A stretch of 64,000 nucleotides of DNA from Brevibacillus choshinensis. Its GTDB lineage: Bacteria; Bacillota; Bacilli; Brevibacillales; Brevibacillaceae. The position numbers and the translations under genes are program-made. The DNA lies in the NCBI RefSeq assembly GCF_016811915.1, contig NZ_CP069127.1, forward strand, positions 5,520,001 to 5,584,000, given 5' to 3'. Positions 16,586-24,075 of the stretch are shown piece after piece (position 1 is the stretch's first letter; each line of letters opens with the position of its first letter). The notes beneath the pieces were generated by a model that was not told the DNA's origin, searched no databases, and saw only the letters and a program-made list of their open reading frames with translations.

Positions 16586-18163
16586 CTAACCAGACAAACT
16601 CCCCTGCAGCCTCGGCCGATGTCGATAGCCACCTACCGGAATTTGAATCAAGCTTCCCTTTCCTTTGTCACCCAGCAGATAGAGCTCATCGATGCTTCCT
16701 CCATCATATCCGAGCAGCGGATGTCCTCCCATCCCCAGGGCGCCCGCCGCCAAGAGCATGCGCTGCACGAGCATTCCTGCCTCCATCTGCTGCACGCGAT
16801 AGCCCCGGTAGCCTAATGTCGAGAGGAGATGGCCGTGATCTCCCGCTACATGGAAGCACAGGGGAACCTGAGTCACATTCACGTTCCCAAGCGTCAGGGC
16901 ATATTGCAGCCAGAGCCGATGATCTCCAGGCCGTATTGACTGCAAGCTGTGCGAAGCGCCGTCGTAGCGATAAGCCCCGTTTTCGATTCCCTCCACGTTG
17001 TACAAGCATCCGTACAAGGAAACGCGAGGATGGGGATTCGTTGTCTTACCATCCAGGTCATTGCGATAAGGGAAGGAGACTGCCGTTTCGTGCAAAAGAG
17101 CTGCTAGCTGTTCTTGATTCACTTTTCCCATCACGAAGTCGAGCTCCGGGGAATACCGCTTCTTGCAGACAGAAGCGAAGTCATAAGACAGCCTGCGAAC
17201 CATAGGGAGAGCGATCGTCGCATCAGTCTCACTGTCCATGCTCTCTTTCCCAATCATCCGGAACTGCTGCACAGACTCCAGGCGGGACGCTTCGCTCATG
17301 CTGATCAAGAGCGGATACTCTTTGACCCTGCGCGACCGGATTTCGTGCTCATGGATAACAGCCGGGAGTTCTGCACATAACTGAGCGGCAGTGAGATTCC
17401 CCTCCCCTGGGGCGCAGTCTGCAAACCAGCTCATCTGCGGCTCCACCGACAGGGGGATGATCGCGTACACGCCCTCCTCTTTTTCTGGCACCCCTAGCAG
17501 ATGGTGAACGGCGCGATCCAAAAACTGATAGTATACCCCTGCCTCATAACCAAACCGTTTGGCTACCTCCAGCAGCTGCCCGACCACGATCCCTGCGTCC
17601 AAGCCTTGCAGACGATACGCGAAGTTGTGGTATTTAAAAAAGTTTTTCCAATACATCGTCGATACGAAAACACAGGCAAAGCAGCTCGTCATTTCACACC
17701 GATGGCCCAGTGCGGCAGCCAGATAGGAATCAAAGTTTCCCCCTCGCAGAAGCACCAACCGATGATGAGCCACATCATAATGGTAAATGCCGCACGTCTG
17801 CTCTTCCGTCTTCAGATAGACGTACAATTCACTCGGGTACAGCCCGCCGCCGGAGGGGACAAACCTTCGTAACGACTGCAGAAGCATACTGCCTGTGTCA
17901 CCGACTCCCAATTCTGTGACAGTCTGGCTGAATTGCGCCAGGCCGTACACGTACCAAAGGAAGTGCCCAATCTCTTCCAGGTCAGGCTTTTTGCTCCGAG
18001 CTCGATCTTCTAGCGTCAGCGGCACTTCCGAGGAAAGGGAAATGACAGGCAAGCCTTTGTAGAGCTTATACGGCAAGGGTGAATCGCCCCAGTCCACCTC
18101 GTGCTCCATTGGTTTTGTCTTATCGGTGTAATGCAATTCATGTAAAAATGCCTCCAGGCTCAT
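16586..18163 (-). CDS. SagB/ThcOx-type azoline dehydrogenase of a thiazole/oxazole bacteriocin
   Basis: 525 residues with two nitroreductase-like halves (about 50-270 and 310-520). Visible motifs are RRFVPSGGGLYPSELYVY in the first half and MEAGMLVQRMLLAAGALGMGGHPLLGYD in the second. SagB/McbC-type enzymes use FMN to oxidise azoline rings to thiazoles and oxazoles. The second half has the stronger FMN-site features. It starts 18 bp after the YcaO gene stop, with GAGGAGGGATAG as ribosome binding site, as the last of the maturation genes. Role: final oxidation of the rings on the Ser/Cys-repeat precursor encoded at 22164-22436. Confidence 0.9.
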   Translation of the reverse strand: MSLEAFLHELHYTDKTKPMEHEVDWGDSPLPYKLYKGLPVISLSSEVPLTLEDRARSKKPDLEEIGHFLWYVYGLAQFSQTVTELGVGDTGSMLLQSLRRFVPSGGGLYPSELYVYLKTEEQTCGIYHYDVAHHRLVLLRGGNFDSYLAAALGHRCEMTSCFACVFVSTMYWKNFFKYHNFAYRLQGLDAGIVVGQLLEVAKRFGYEAGVYYQFLDRAVHHLLGVPEKEEGVYAIIPLSVEPQMSWFADCAPGEGNLTAAQLCAELPAVIHEHEIRSRRVKEYPLLISMSEASRLESVQQFRMIGKESMDSETDATIALPMVRRLSYDFASVCKKRYSPELDFVMGKVNQEQLAALLHETAVSFPYRNDLDGKTTNPHPRVSLYGCLYNVEGIENGAYRYDGASHSLQSIRPGDHRLWLQYALTLGNVNVTQVPLCFHVAGDHGHLLSTLGYRGYRVQQMEAGMLVQRMLLAAGALGMGGHPLLGYDGGSIDELYLLGDKGKGSLIQIPVGGYRHRPRLQGSLSG

Positions 18164-18181
18164 CCTATCCCTCCTCGCCTC

Positions 18182-20125
18182 CTACGGAAATGGATGCGGG
18201 TGTGAATTGAGCTGATCGTACCTTAACGGCTTTGTCGTATAGCCCAGCTCCATAGGCACGCGCAATACCCGTTCCAGTCCGGAGACACGAGTCAGTTGTT
18301 GTCCAAATGTCATCGGCAGCATGCCGGGAATCAACACCTTCACGCAATGCAGTCCGTTCCGTAAAATTTCGGGCGTCGTCTGATCCACCACAATGACATC
18401 GAGATGCAATTGACGGAATTTCTGCAGGAACCCCCTGAGGTCATCCGTCAAATCGTGATTCCACTCTTGCTCTTTGAATTCTTCCGCAAATGTTCGCAGC
18501 GGCCGCGCATCATCGAGCAGAAAATGCAGGCGCTCCTCTGCTTCCGGCAGCCCGTACAGCATGGAATGGTCATCCATCTTCCGTACCTTGAACGGGTCAT
18601 GGAACATTTGCAGGTACTCTTCCCGATTGGCTTCAAACTTATCGTTTAGCGTCAATAGCATGGCAGCTGCTTCGTAAATGGAGCTCTTCACTGCCCGGAC
18701 CGGGTCTGGATGGGCACCTCCCGCACAAATCAGGTTAATCCCCTGTTCCTTGCGATTCTTCGCTATCGTCCAGACACTCGGAATCCCGTTTTCCATCGTC
18801 GCGTTAAACAAATGAATCTCATATCCTGCCACAGCCCGCAGCCTGTCGAGCATCAGCCGCAGCTCCCGATCTGGCGCGGAGTACGGATCCAGGCGTGGGA
18901 GCTGTAAATTCGCATACCAGGTCATCAGGAAGGAATCGCGCTCGACGACCTCCAGAATGCCGTAGAAAATAGCCTCTTCCAAGCTTCCGCCAAGTGCGCA
19001 GCCATTCGAAGTCTCAAAGACAAACCCATCTCCATAGCCCAGGCTGTAATAGGCCAGCAGCTCCGGCACCAGGATCGGGCGTTCCCGCAAAAAGGAGTAA
19101 CCCCATACCCAGCTGAGGGTGCGGTCCGGATCAAAGGGCTTGAAAGGATAACCTGGCTGCTCATACTGCTCCTTTGCGTGCAGCCCGACGGTGACAGGAT
19201 CAAGCGCCTGATCCCCCAGGTTGCGGAGCGTATCACGAACCACCGTCCGTTTTCCGCGAGGAGCCATTCCGCAATACCGCTCCAATCCCTCCAGGATCGC
19301 CGTCATTTCGCTGATTTCAAAGGAGCTCGTTCGTCCGGCTGTCGGCTCGTCTCCCCGAAACAGCGGCAGATTCACACTGACATCTGCAAACGGAGAGACC
19401 AGGTCCCGCATTTTTCCATTCAAAAAGCCGGTTCGGTAATCCAGATAGTCCGGGCTCAATACTTTTTTCAGGTCATCAACGGGAATGCACCGATAGCTGT
19501 TCGCGCCAGTCTTTGGACTCGGTTGCAGCGAAATCTGTGCTGCCTCTGCCGTGTCATCTGGATAATGACCGCACACTTTGCACGTAGGATCAGGCAGGAT
19601 AAAATGCCGAGAGCTTTTCAAGGTCTTCAGGTTCATGATGTACACATGACCTTCCGTTTGCGCCTTGTCTCCCCCCAAGAATTTCCGGGTCTGTGCCACG
19701 ATCAGATAGGACATTTGCAAAAATCCGCTCGGCGTGGCCCATGCGTCTTTCGTCATCTCGCCGTGTTCGATTCGCCTCGAATACAGCTCCACCATCTCTT
19801 TACGGTCATGTCCTGCCATGAGCATACGCAGGTCCGCACATTGCGAGCAACCCGGTTTTTCAGGAAGCACTAGCGGACCTATGACGCCTTCGCCAAAGGA
19901 AACAAACCCCCGGAGCCATGGAATGCCAGATGACTGCAATCTTTTTTCTGCCTCCAGGTGTGCAGCAGGCTGCCAGGAATCGTGCAAAACGAGAGCCAGA
20001 TCCGTCTCTTTGGGTATCCCTGTTCCCCATTCGGACTGACGTACGACGATGTACTGACCAGCCAGCTCCTTGCATACGAGGTCGGCAAGCTGCCCGTTGC
20101 CTACTACGGTTACCACCGCACTCAC
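18182..20125 (-). CDS. YcaO cyclodehydratase (SagD-like) with N-terminal leader-binding region
   Basis: About 647 residues. The first ~220 form an E1-like/SagC-like part with zinc-type Cys pairs CSQCADLR and CKVCGHYP. The remainder is a YcaO domain: SSFEISEMTAILEGLERYCG and EEAIFYGILEVVERDSFLMTWY carry the acidic ATP/Mg residues. The C-terminus ends PHPFP, the PxPxP tail of azoline-forming YcaO enzymes. It phosphorylates peptide amides to cyclise Cys/Ser side chains into azolines. I start it at the GTG at 20125, preceded by GAGGAGG and overlapping the upstream TGA by 4 bp (GTGA), which shows translational coupling; a longer upstream reading is an artefact of frame openness. Confidence 0.93.
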   Translation of the reverse strand: MSAVVTVVGNGQLADLVCKELAGQYIVVRQSEWGTGIPKETDLALVLHDSWQPAAHLEAEKRLQSSGIPWLRGFVSFGEGVIGPLVLPEKPGCSQCADLRMLMAGHDRKEMVELYSRRIEHGEMTKDAWATPSGFLQMSYLIVAQTRKFLGGDKAQTEGHVYIMNLKTLKSSRHFILPDPTCKVCGHYPDDTAEAAQISLQPSPKTGANSYRCIPVDDLKKVLSPDYLDYRTGFLNGKMRDLVSPFADVSVNLPLFRGDEPTAGRTSSFEISEMTAILEGLERYCGMAPRGKRTVVRDTLRNLGDQALDPVTVGLHAKEQYEQPGYPFKPFDPDRTLSWVWGYSFLRERPILVPELLAYYSLGYGDGFVFETSNGCALGGSLEEAIFYGILEVVERDSFLMTWYANLQLPRLDPYSAPDRELRLMLDRLRAVAGYEIHLFNATMENGIPSVWTIAKNRKEQGINLICAGGAHPDPVRAVKSSIYEAAAMLLTLNDKFEANREEYLQMFHDPFKVRKMDDHSMLYGLPEAEERLHFLLDDARPLRTFAEEFKEQEWNHDLTDDLRGFLQKFRQLHLDVIVVDQTTPEILRNGLHCVKVLIPGMLPMTFGQQLTRVSGLERVLRVPMELGYTTKPLRYDQLNSHPHPFP

Positions 20126-22020
20126 TGAGATTCCTCCTCTCGCAGCCGCACCCCAAATACTCCCGCCAGCTCCTCGCGCAAAAAGGACTCGTGCGCCAGA
20201 TCGCATAGATCCATGTGTTTGCCGTTTTGACCTAAAATTTCCAGGCAGGATGCCAGCAACTTCTCGTCATCCTCCTCTTCCAGCAGCGGAATGACGAGGT
20301 CTTTCCCGTTTTCCAGCACCTGTACGGAAGTTACCTTCAGAGCAGGGCCAGTACGGAGCTCATTTTGATTTTGGACATGAAGCAATGCTGTTTCCAGCGA
20401 CTTCCTCAAGGCCAAGGTGACATGCAGGCCAACACTTCCATACCAGTCCTGCTCGATTCCGACCCAGACTACGGGAAAACCATGCACACTTGCCCCCAGT
20501 CCCACCCTCGGCTCTCCCTGTGTAGCGGACAAAACCTGGAGGTAATACTGGCATCGTTGATCTTCTACTTGACTCCATGCCACGGTTGTAATAGAAGGGG
20601 TGTGGTCCTGCAGCTGCCTCTCCAGCACCTTGGACAAGCATGATTGGAGCGCCCGGCAAATCCCCTCCGCTGCAGATTCTCCCGCTCCGACTCCGACTAC
20701 CCCCGTCAGACGTGAGACATACGCCTCGATTCCCGTAAGACCCGCTTCCTTTCGAGCCTCCTCATGCGTCAGACCCGTGCAGACCATCTGTGGCAAAAGC
20801 TGCGCCGGGCCATCCGACAGCGGGTCGGCGATCTGGATAAAGCATTGCGAGAGCGGAAGCTGTATCAAGTCCTCCTCCTCCCACCGGTGAAAAATCCCTG
20901 TTGCGGGCGAGCTCAGTGTGCTGAAGTACGACAACAGTCCGCTGCCCGCCTGCCTCTTCTCCTTTGGGTTCAGATAGGGCTCCAGATCATCTGTCCAGTT
21001 CACTTGCGATGATCCCATCACGGCAGGGTGCGGCTCGTAGGAGTGCCAATTTCCCTCCATCGTCTCCGTCTTCAGCAAATAGACTTGATTCTCCGAGGCA
21101 GGGTCAGTCACTCCCGTCACCGCTTTGAACCATTCGAAGACGATGACATTGGCCAGCATCGCGCCTGCGGTAGCGCAGTACGGCTGATTTCCCAGATCCT
21201 CACCGAGCGATTGCTGGTGGATTCGCCGCCAAGCCGATTCCCAGCATCCAGCCGAATCAGGACCCTCGAGAGGTCCCGCAAGACCGACCTGACCCATCAG
21301 GATGGCAGGCAAGAACGACTTTCCTGCCTCTTTGCATACAGAACGGAGCTGTCTGCACTCATCGATATTCCCCGTCTGCGATACGTACAGGACAGCCTCA
21401 AAAGCCCCAAAAGCCTCTCTCCAGAAGGCTTCGCCCTTCTGTGGCTGAGCCAGCTCCTCGATCGCTACGTCCGGGTCCTTTTTCCGGGCATGCGCAGCCA
21501 GCTCTTCAATCCGTTGCCGATTGGTAGGCACTTCATCCGTAATCAGCATGTGGAACTTGGGCAGACCAGATTCCAGCAGCGCCCCTATCATAGACACAAA
21601 GAAGGGGCCAGACCCTACAGCTACGATGTTGGACTGGCGATAGCCCATGAAGCGATGAGCTCCCGAGCCTGCCAGATGGCTCAAGAATTCGATTTGCGTG
21701 CCATACTGGGCGAGAATCTTTTCCGGCAACTGATGGGGGATCTCCTGGCTCACATCCTGAACAAATCCGTTCTGGTATAAGCTCCTTGCAATCTCAAACA
21801 CCTGATCGCGGTACTCATCCGGCAGTCCGTCCGTCAGCTCTTCCAAGGTATGCTCTCCATTAAACATGGGCAAAAGCTGCTCTACCCACCGGTCGATCAT
21901 CGCTCCTTCCATGCGAAATGAGCCTACGTTGTTCCGGAAATACACACTGCCCTTGGGATCAGGGAGAAAAAAGGCATCCCTCTTCACCTTCAGACGCATT
22001 GAAGAGTCCAAATTCTCCAT
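20122..22020 (-). CDS. Thiazole-containing bacteriocin maturation protein (ThiF-like)
   Basis: 632 residues. It resembles the large 'putative thiazole-containing bacteriocin maturation protein' found beside heterocycloanthracin genes. An N-terminal region could recognise the leader (LPMFNGEHTLEELTDGLP). A central Rossmann/E1-like segment has NIVAVGSGPFFVSMIGALLE. The C-terminal half shares YcaO-partner features (GESAAEGICRALQSCLSKVLE; VHGFPVVWVGIEQDWYGSVG). No catalytic adenylation motif is obvious, so a scaffold or leader-binding role for the cyclodehydratase is likely. It is separated from the precursor gene by a terminator hairpin. The start has TTAGGAGGAG. Confidence 0.88.
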   Translation of the reverse strand: MENLDSSMRLKVKRDAFFLPDPKGSVYFRNNVGSFRMEGAMIDRWVEQLLPMFNGEHTLEELTDGLPDEYRDQVFEIARSLYQNGFVQDVSQEIPHQLPEKILAQYGTQIEFLSHLAGSGAHRFMGYRQSNIVAVGSGPFFVSMIGALLESGLPKFHMLITDEVPTNRQRIEELAAHARKKDPDVAIEELAQPQKGEAFWREAFGAFEAVLYVSQTGNIDECRQLRSVCKEAGKSFLPAILMGQVGLAGPLEGPDSAGCWESAWRRIHQQSLGEDLGNQPYCATAGAMLANVIVFEWFKAVTGVTDPASENQVYLLKTETMEGNWHSYEPHPAVMGSSQVNWTDDLEPYLNPKEKRQAGSGLLSYFSTLSSPATGIFHRWEEEDLIQLPLSQCFIQIADPLSDGPAQLLPQMVCTGLTHEEARKEAGLTGIEAYVSRLTGVVGVGAGESAAEGICRALQSCLSKVLERQLQDHTPSITTVAWSQVEDQRCQYYLQVLSATQGEPRVGLGASVHGFPVVWVGIEQDWYGSVGLHVTLALRKSLETALLHVQNQNELRTGPALKVTSVQVLENGKDLVIPLLEEEDDEKLLASCLEILGQNGKHMDLCDLAHESFLREELAGVFGVRLREEESQ

Positions 22021-22116
22021 GTCACTCCTCCTAACCGTAAGCCGTTTCTCCCACTTTGCTCGATCGCTTTCAACGTATCTTATGTTCAGCTATTTGTCCG
22101 TCATTCCAGCTCATAA

Positions 22117-22153
22117 AGAGAAAGCCCCCGCCGGCAGATTGCCTGGCAGGGGC
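22117..22153 (-). terminator. Terminator/attenuator between bacteriocin precursor and maturation genes
   Basis: Minus strand AGCCCC-T-GCC, loop, GGC-GGGGGCT then TTTCTCTTT. It probably limits read-through so that precursor message exceeds enzyme message. Confidence 0.75.
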
Positions 22154-22163
22154 TGGCTGATTC

Positions 22164-22436
22164 TTAGACAAAGCAAACGAAGAAGCAAGGGAAGAAACAG
22201 CTGCAGGAGCAACTGCAGGAGCAAGAGCAAGAGCAAGAGCAAGAGCAGCTGCAGGAACAACTGCAGGAACAACTGCAGGAACAGCTGGAGCACCTGTGAC
22301 AGCCGCCGCAGCGCCCACCACAGCGCCCGCGAACCATCATCGTGTCATTTTGGTTGGCGCTATCCCAGGGCGTTACTTCTCCACTTCTCACCTTTTCGAC
22401 CTTTAACTTTTTCAGCTCATTTTTAAATTCGTCCAT
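22164..22436 (-). CDS. Heterocycloanthracin/sonorensin-type bacteriocin precursor with (Ser-Cys)14 core
   Basis: 90 residues. The leader is residues 1 to ~37 (MDEFKNELKKLKVEKV, then RSGEVTPWDSANQND). The core begins RCGGRCGGCHRCSSC, continues with 14 uninterrupted Ser-Cys dipeptides (residues 53-80) and ends FFPCFFVCFV. The core holds 21 cysteines and 16 serines, all potential substrates for azole formation. The leader style (EVTPWD) and CGG repeats match the heterocycloanthracin/sonorensin family as I know it. The DNA of the repeat uses mixed synonymous codons with recurring CTGCAG hexamers, so repeat number could change by slippage. Ribosome binding site TGGAGG seven bases before ATG. Modification enzymes follow on the same strand. 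Confidence 0.9.
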   Translation of the reverse strand: MDEFKNELKKLKVEKVRSGEVTPWDSANQNDTMMVRGRCGGRCGGCHRCSSCSCSCSCSCSCSCSCSCSCSCSCSCSCSCFFPCFFVCFV

Positions 22437-22558
22437 TTTTCTACCTCCAGCATCAACAGACGAGACATTCGCCCGTTTAGACGAATACCTATCGTCGTTA
22501 TACCTTAGGTGTATGAAACATAGGCTGCCTCAGGTTCCTACTGTCTAAGCCTATTTTT

Positions 22559-23179
22559 TCAACAGACGATTTGCTTCAATCGCTCCAAGGAAATACGGTT
22601 GACGAACTTGCTGAATTTTTCTTTCCCCTTCGCATGCTGCTTGTAATGATCAATCATTTTGGTCAAGACTGGCACCAGCTCTTCCTCTGTCAGCCCGGCG
22701 ACGAGCAATGCTGCCAGGGACGCCTTCAGGCCCTTTGGCTCGCCTCCTACGTAAAGGTCGAAGGTATCCCGCATTTTCACGATCCCGATGTCCTTTAACA
22801 ACGGCTCGCTCGTGCCCAGAGCACAGCCCGCGTACCCGACCTTCAGCGGAGTGGGGGTTTCCAGTCCGGCGATCGCCTGATTGATTCTGCGTGCCGTCTC
22901 CAGGCCTGCTTCCTCCGCCCCTTTGCAAAATTGACAGGCAATCAAGCTTTTGGTCACAAAGCCTGCCGGGTATACCTCGAGTCCAGCACGCTCGAGTTCT
23001 TCCTTGATGACCTCAACTCGCTCTGCGGGAATCTCCAGATACCATTGTTTGAACGAAGTCACTTCGATTTTTGCATCTGCATCCGACACCCTGCCGATGA
23101 CCGCAAGCTGCTCTGGTGTAAAAAGACTTCCCCCGACCTGTATCGCTGGGGCAACCGCTATCTTTCTCTTCTCTCCCAT
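22559..23179 (-). CDS. Nitrite/sulfite reductase-like protein with altered cluster ligands
   Basis: 206 residues: a ferredoxin-like half-domain (IGRVSDADAKIEVTSFKQWYLEIPAERVEVIKEEL) and a 4Fe-4S/sirohaem-type domain. In typical members the ligands are C-x5-C then C-x3-C. Here the first site reads ACQFCKG, so the first Cys is displaced, and the second reads AGCALGT, with Thr where the sirohaem-bridging Cys should be. Binding of sirohaem plus 4Fe-4S in the normal way is doubtful. It lies 24 bp after the YtkA-like lipoprotein gene, on the same strand as the copper genes, and may be co-transcribed. Function unknown. Confidence 0.75.
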   Translation of the reverse strand: MGEKRKIAVAPAIQVGGSLFTPEQLAVIGRVSDADAKIEVTSFKQWYLEIPAERVEVIKEELERAGLEVYPAGFVTKSLIACQFCKGAEEAGLETARRINQAIAGLETPTPLKVGYAGCALGTSEPLLKDIGIVKMRDTFDLYVGGEPKGLKASLAALLVAGLTEEELVPVLTKMIDHYKQHAKGKEKFSKFVNRISLERLKQIVC

Positions 23180-23203
23180 GTGCTTCCCCGCTCCATTCGA
23201 TTG

Positions 23204-24061
23204 TTATTTGATTTCCACGACGAAAGGCACCGTGAATACTTCTCCTTTGTGCTGGAATTGTCCCCAAATCTTATAGATGCCGCTATGCGGGAACGTGGTG
23301 GCAAACTCGGCTTTGGGTCCGGTCGCCTTTTCATCCAAGGGGTGGACGTGCAGGTATTGCTCGGCATCCTGTGAAAGAATGACCACATGCCCTACAGCTC
23401 CCAGATAAGGCTCCAGGTTTTGAATGCCTTCCTTGGTCTTCGCATCGCGGATGTCGTAGGACAAGGTCACTTCCTCGTTTGCCTTGGTGCCGCTAAGAGA
23501 AAGCTCGATTTCCTTGTCGCCTACTTCTTTCACCAGCTTCGCATCCGGTGCGATAGCTGCGCTGGGCTGTGCCGCTTCGCCCTCCACATGGACCCATTCA
23601 CTCAGCGTAGTTCCAGAACCGCCCGCTGGCTTGAAGTCTGCAAACATCTTGTATTTTCCGCCGTTCAAAAAAGTGGTTGGCACCGTAAAGGTACCCTCTC
23701 CCTTGAACTCAGGGTGTATGTGGCTGAACGACGAGAGGTCCTCGCTAACCACAATCAGATGCATCAGCTTCTCATGATTGACCTCGAAATCGTTGACGGG
23801 CGAGCCATCCTTATCCGAGATTCGCACCTTAATTTCCGTTTTCTCGTTCGCCTTCGCGCTACCGGACGCAAAGGCAAACGAGGCTTTGAGGTGATCAGCG
23901 GGAGCCGCCGATTCTGCATTGTGCCCACCGTGGGTGTCCCCTTGGGCGTGATTGGCTCCGTGGCCGCTGTCATTGTTGGCGGCTAACTCGGTATTCCCGC
24001 ATCCTGCCAGCAATAGGGCAATCGACATGGCACCGGCAAGCATCGTTCTTCTTTTCATCAT
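23204..24061 (-). CDS. YtkA/FixH-domain lipoprotein, His-rich
   Basis: 285 residues. Signal peptide with lipobox LLLAGC, then a His-rich stretch with repeated HG/GH pairs (SGHGANHAQGDTHGGH), followed by two immunoglobulin-like YtkA regions (HLIVVSEDLSSFSHIHPE and HVVILSQDAEQYLHVHP). HxHP patterns and the neighbourhood of copA suggest a cell-surface copper binder or chaperone, possibly for cytochrome oxidase assembly. I start it at the ATG at 24061 with GGAGAG upstream; the next codon is also ATG. It lies 14 bp after copA, so it is the third gene of the copper operon. Confidence 0.85.
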   Translation of the reverse strand: MMKRRTMLAGAMSIALLLAGCGNTELAANNDSGHGANHAQGDTHGGHNAESAAPADHLKASFAFASGSAKANEKTEIKVRISDKDGSPVNDFEVNHEKLMHLIVVSEDLSSFSHIHPEFKGEGTFTVPTTFLNGGKYKMFADFKPAGGSGTTLSEWVHVEGEAAQPSAAIAPDAKLVKEVGDKEIELSLSGTKANEEVTLSYDIRDAKTKEGIQNLEPYLGAVGHVVILSQDAEQYLHVHPLDEKATGPKAEFATTFPHSGIYKIWGQFQHKGEVFTVPFVVEIK

Positions 24062-24075
24062 CCAGATCTCTCCAT

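Noticed and set aside
20126..20206. Extended N-terminus of the YcaO protein (MRSGARVLFARGAGG...)
   Set aside because: It overlaps the end of the preceding gene in another frame and has no ribosome binding site. The GTG at 20125 with GAGGAGG and a 4-bp stop/start overlap is much better.
22085..22340. Plus-strand and other-frame readings across the bacteriocin precursor (Lys/Ser/Asn- or Leu-rich repeats)
   Set aside because: These are shadows of the CTGCAG-rich repeat. Only the minus-strand frame with TGGAGG, a family-type leader and downstream modification genes is convincing.
22140..22360. Possible CRISPR-like or simple tandem repeat array
   Set aside because: The repetition is the coding sequence of the Ser-Cys core; there are no spacers and the unit is 6 bp.
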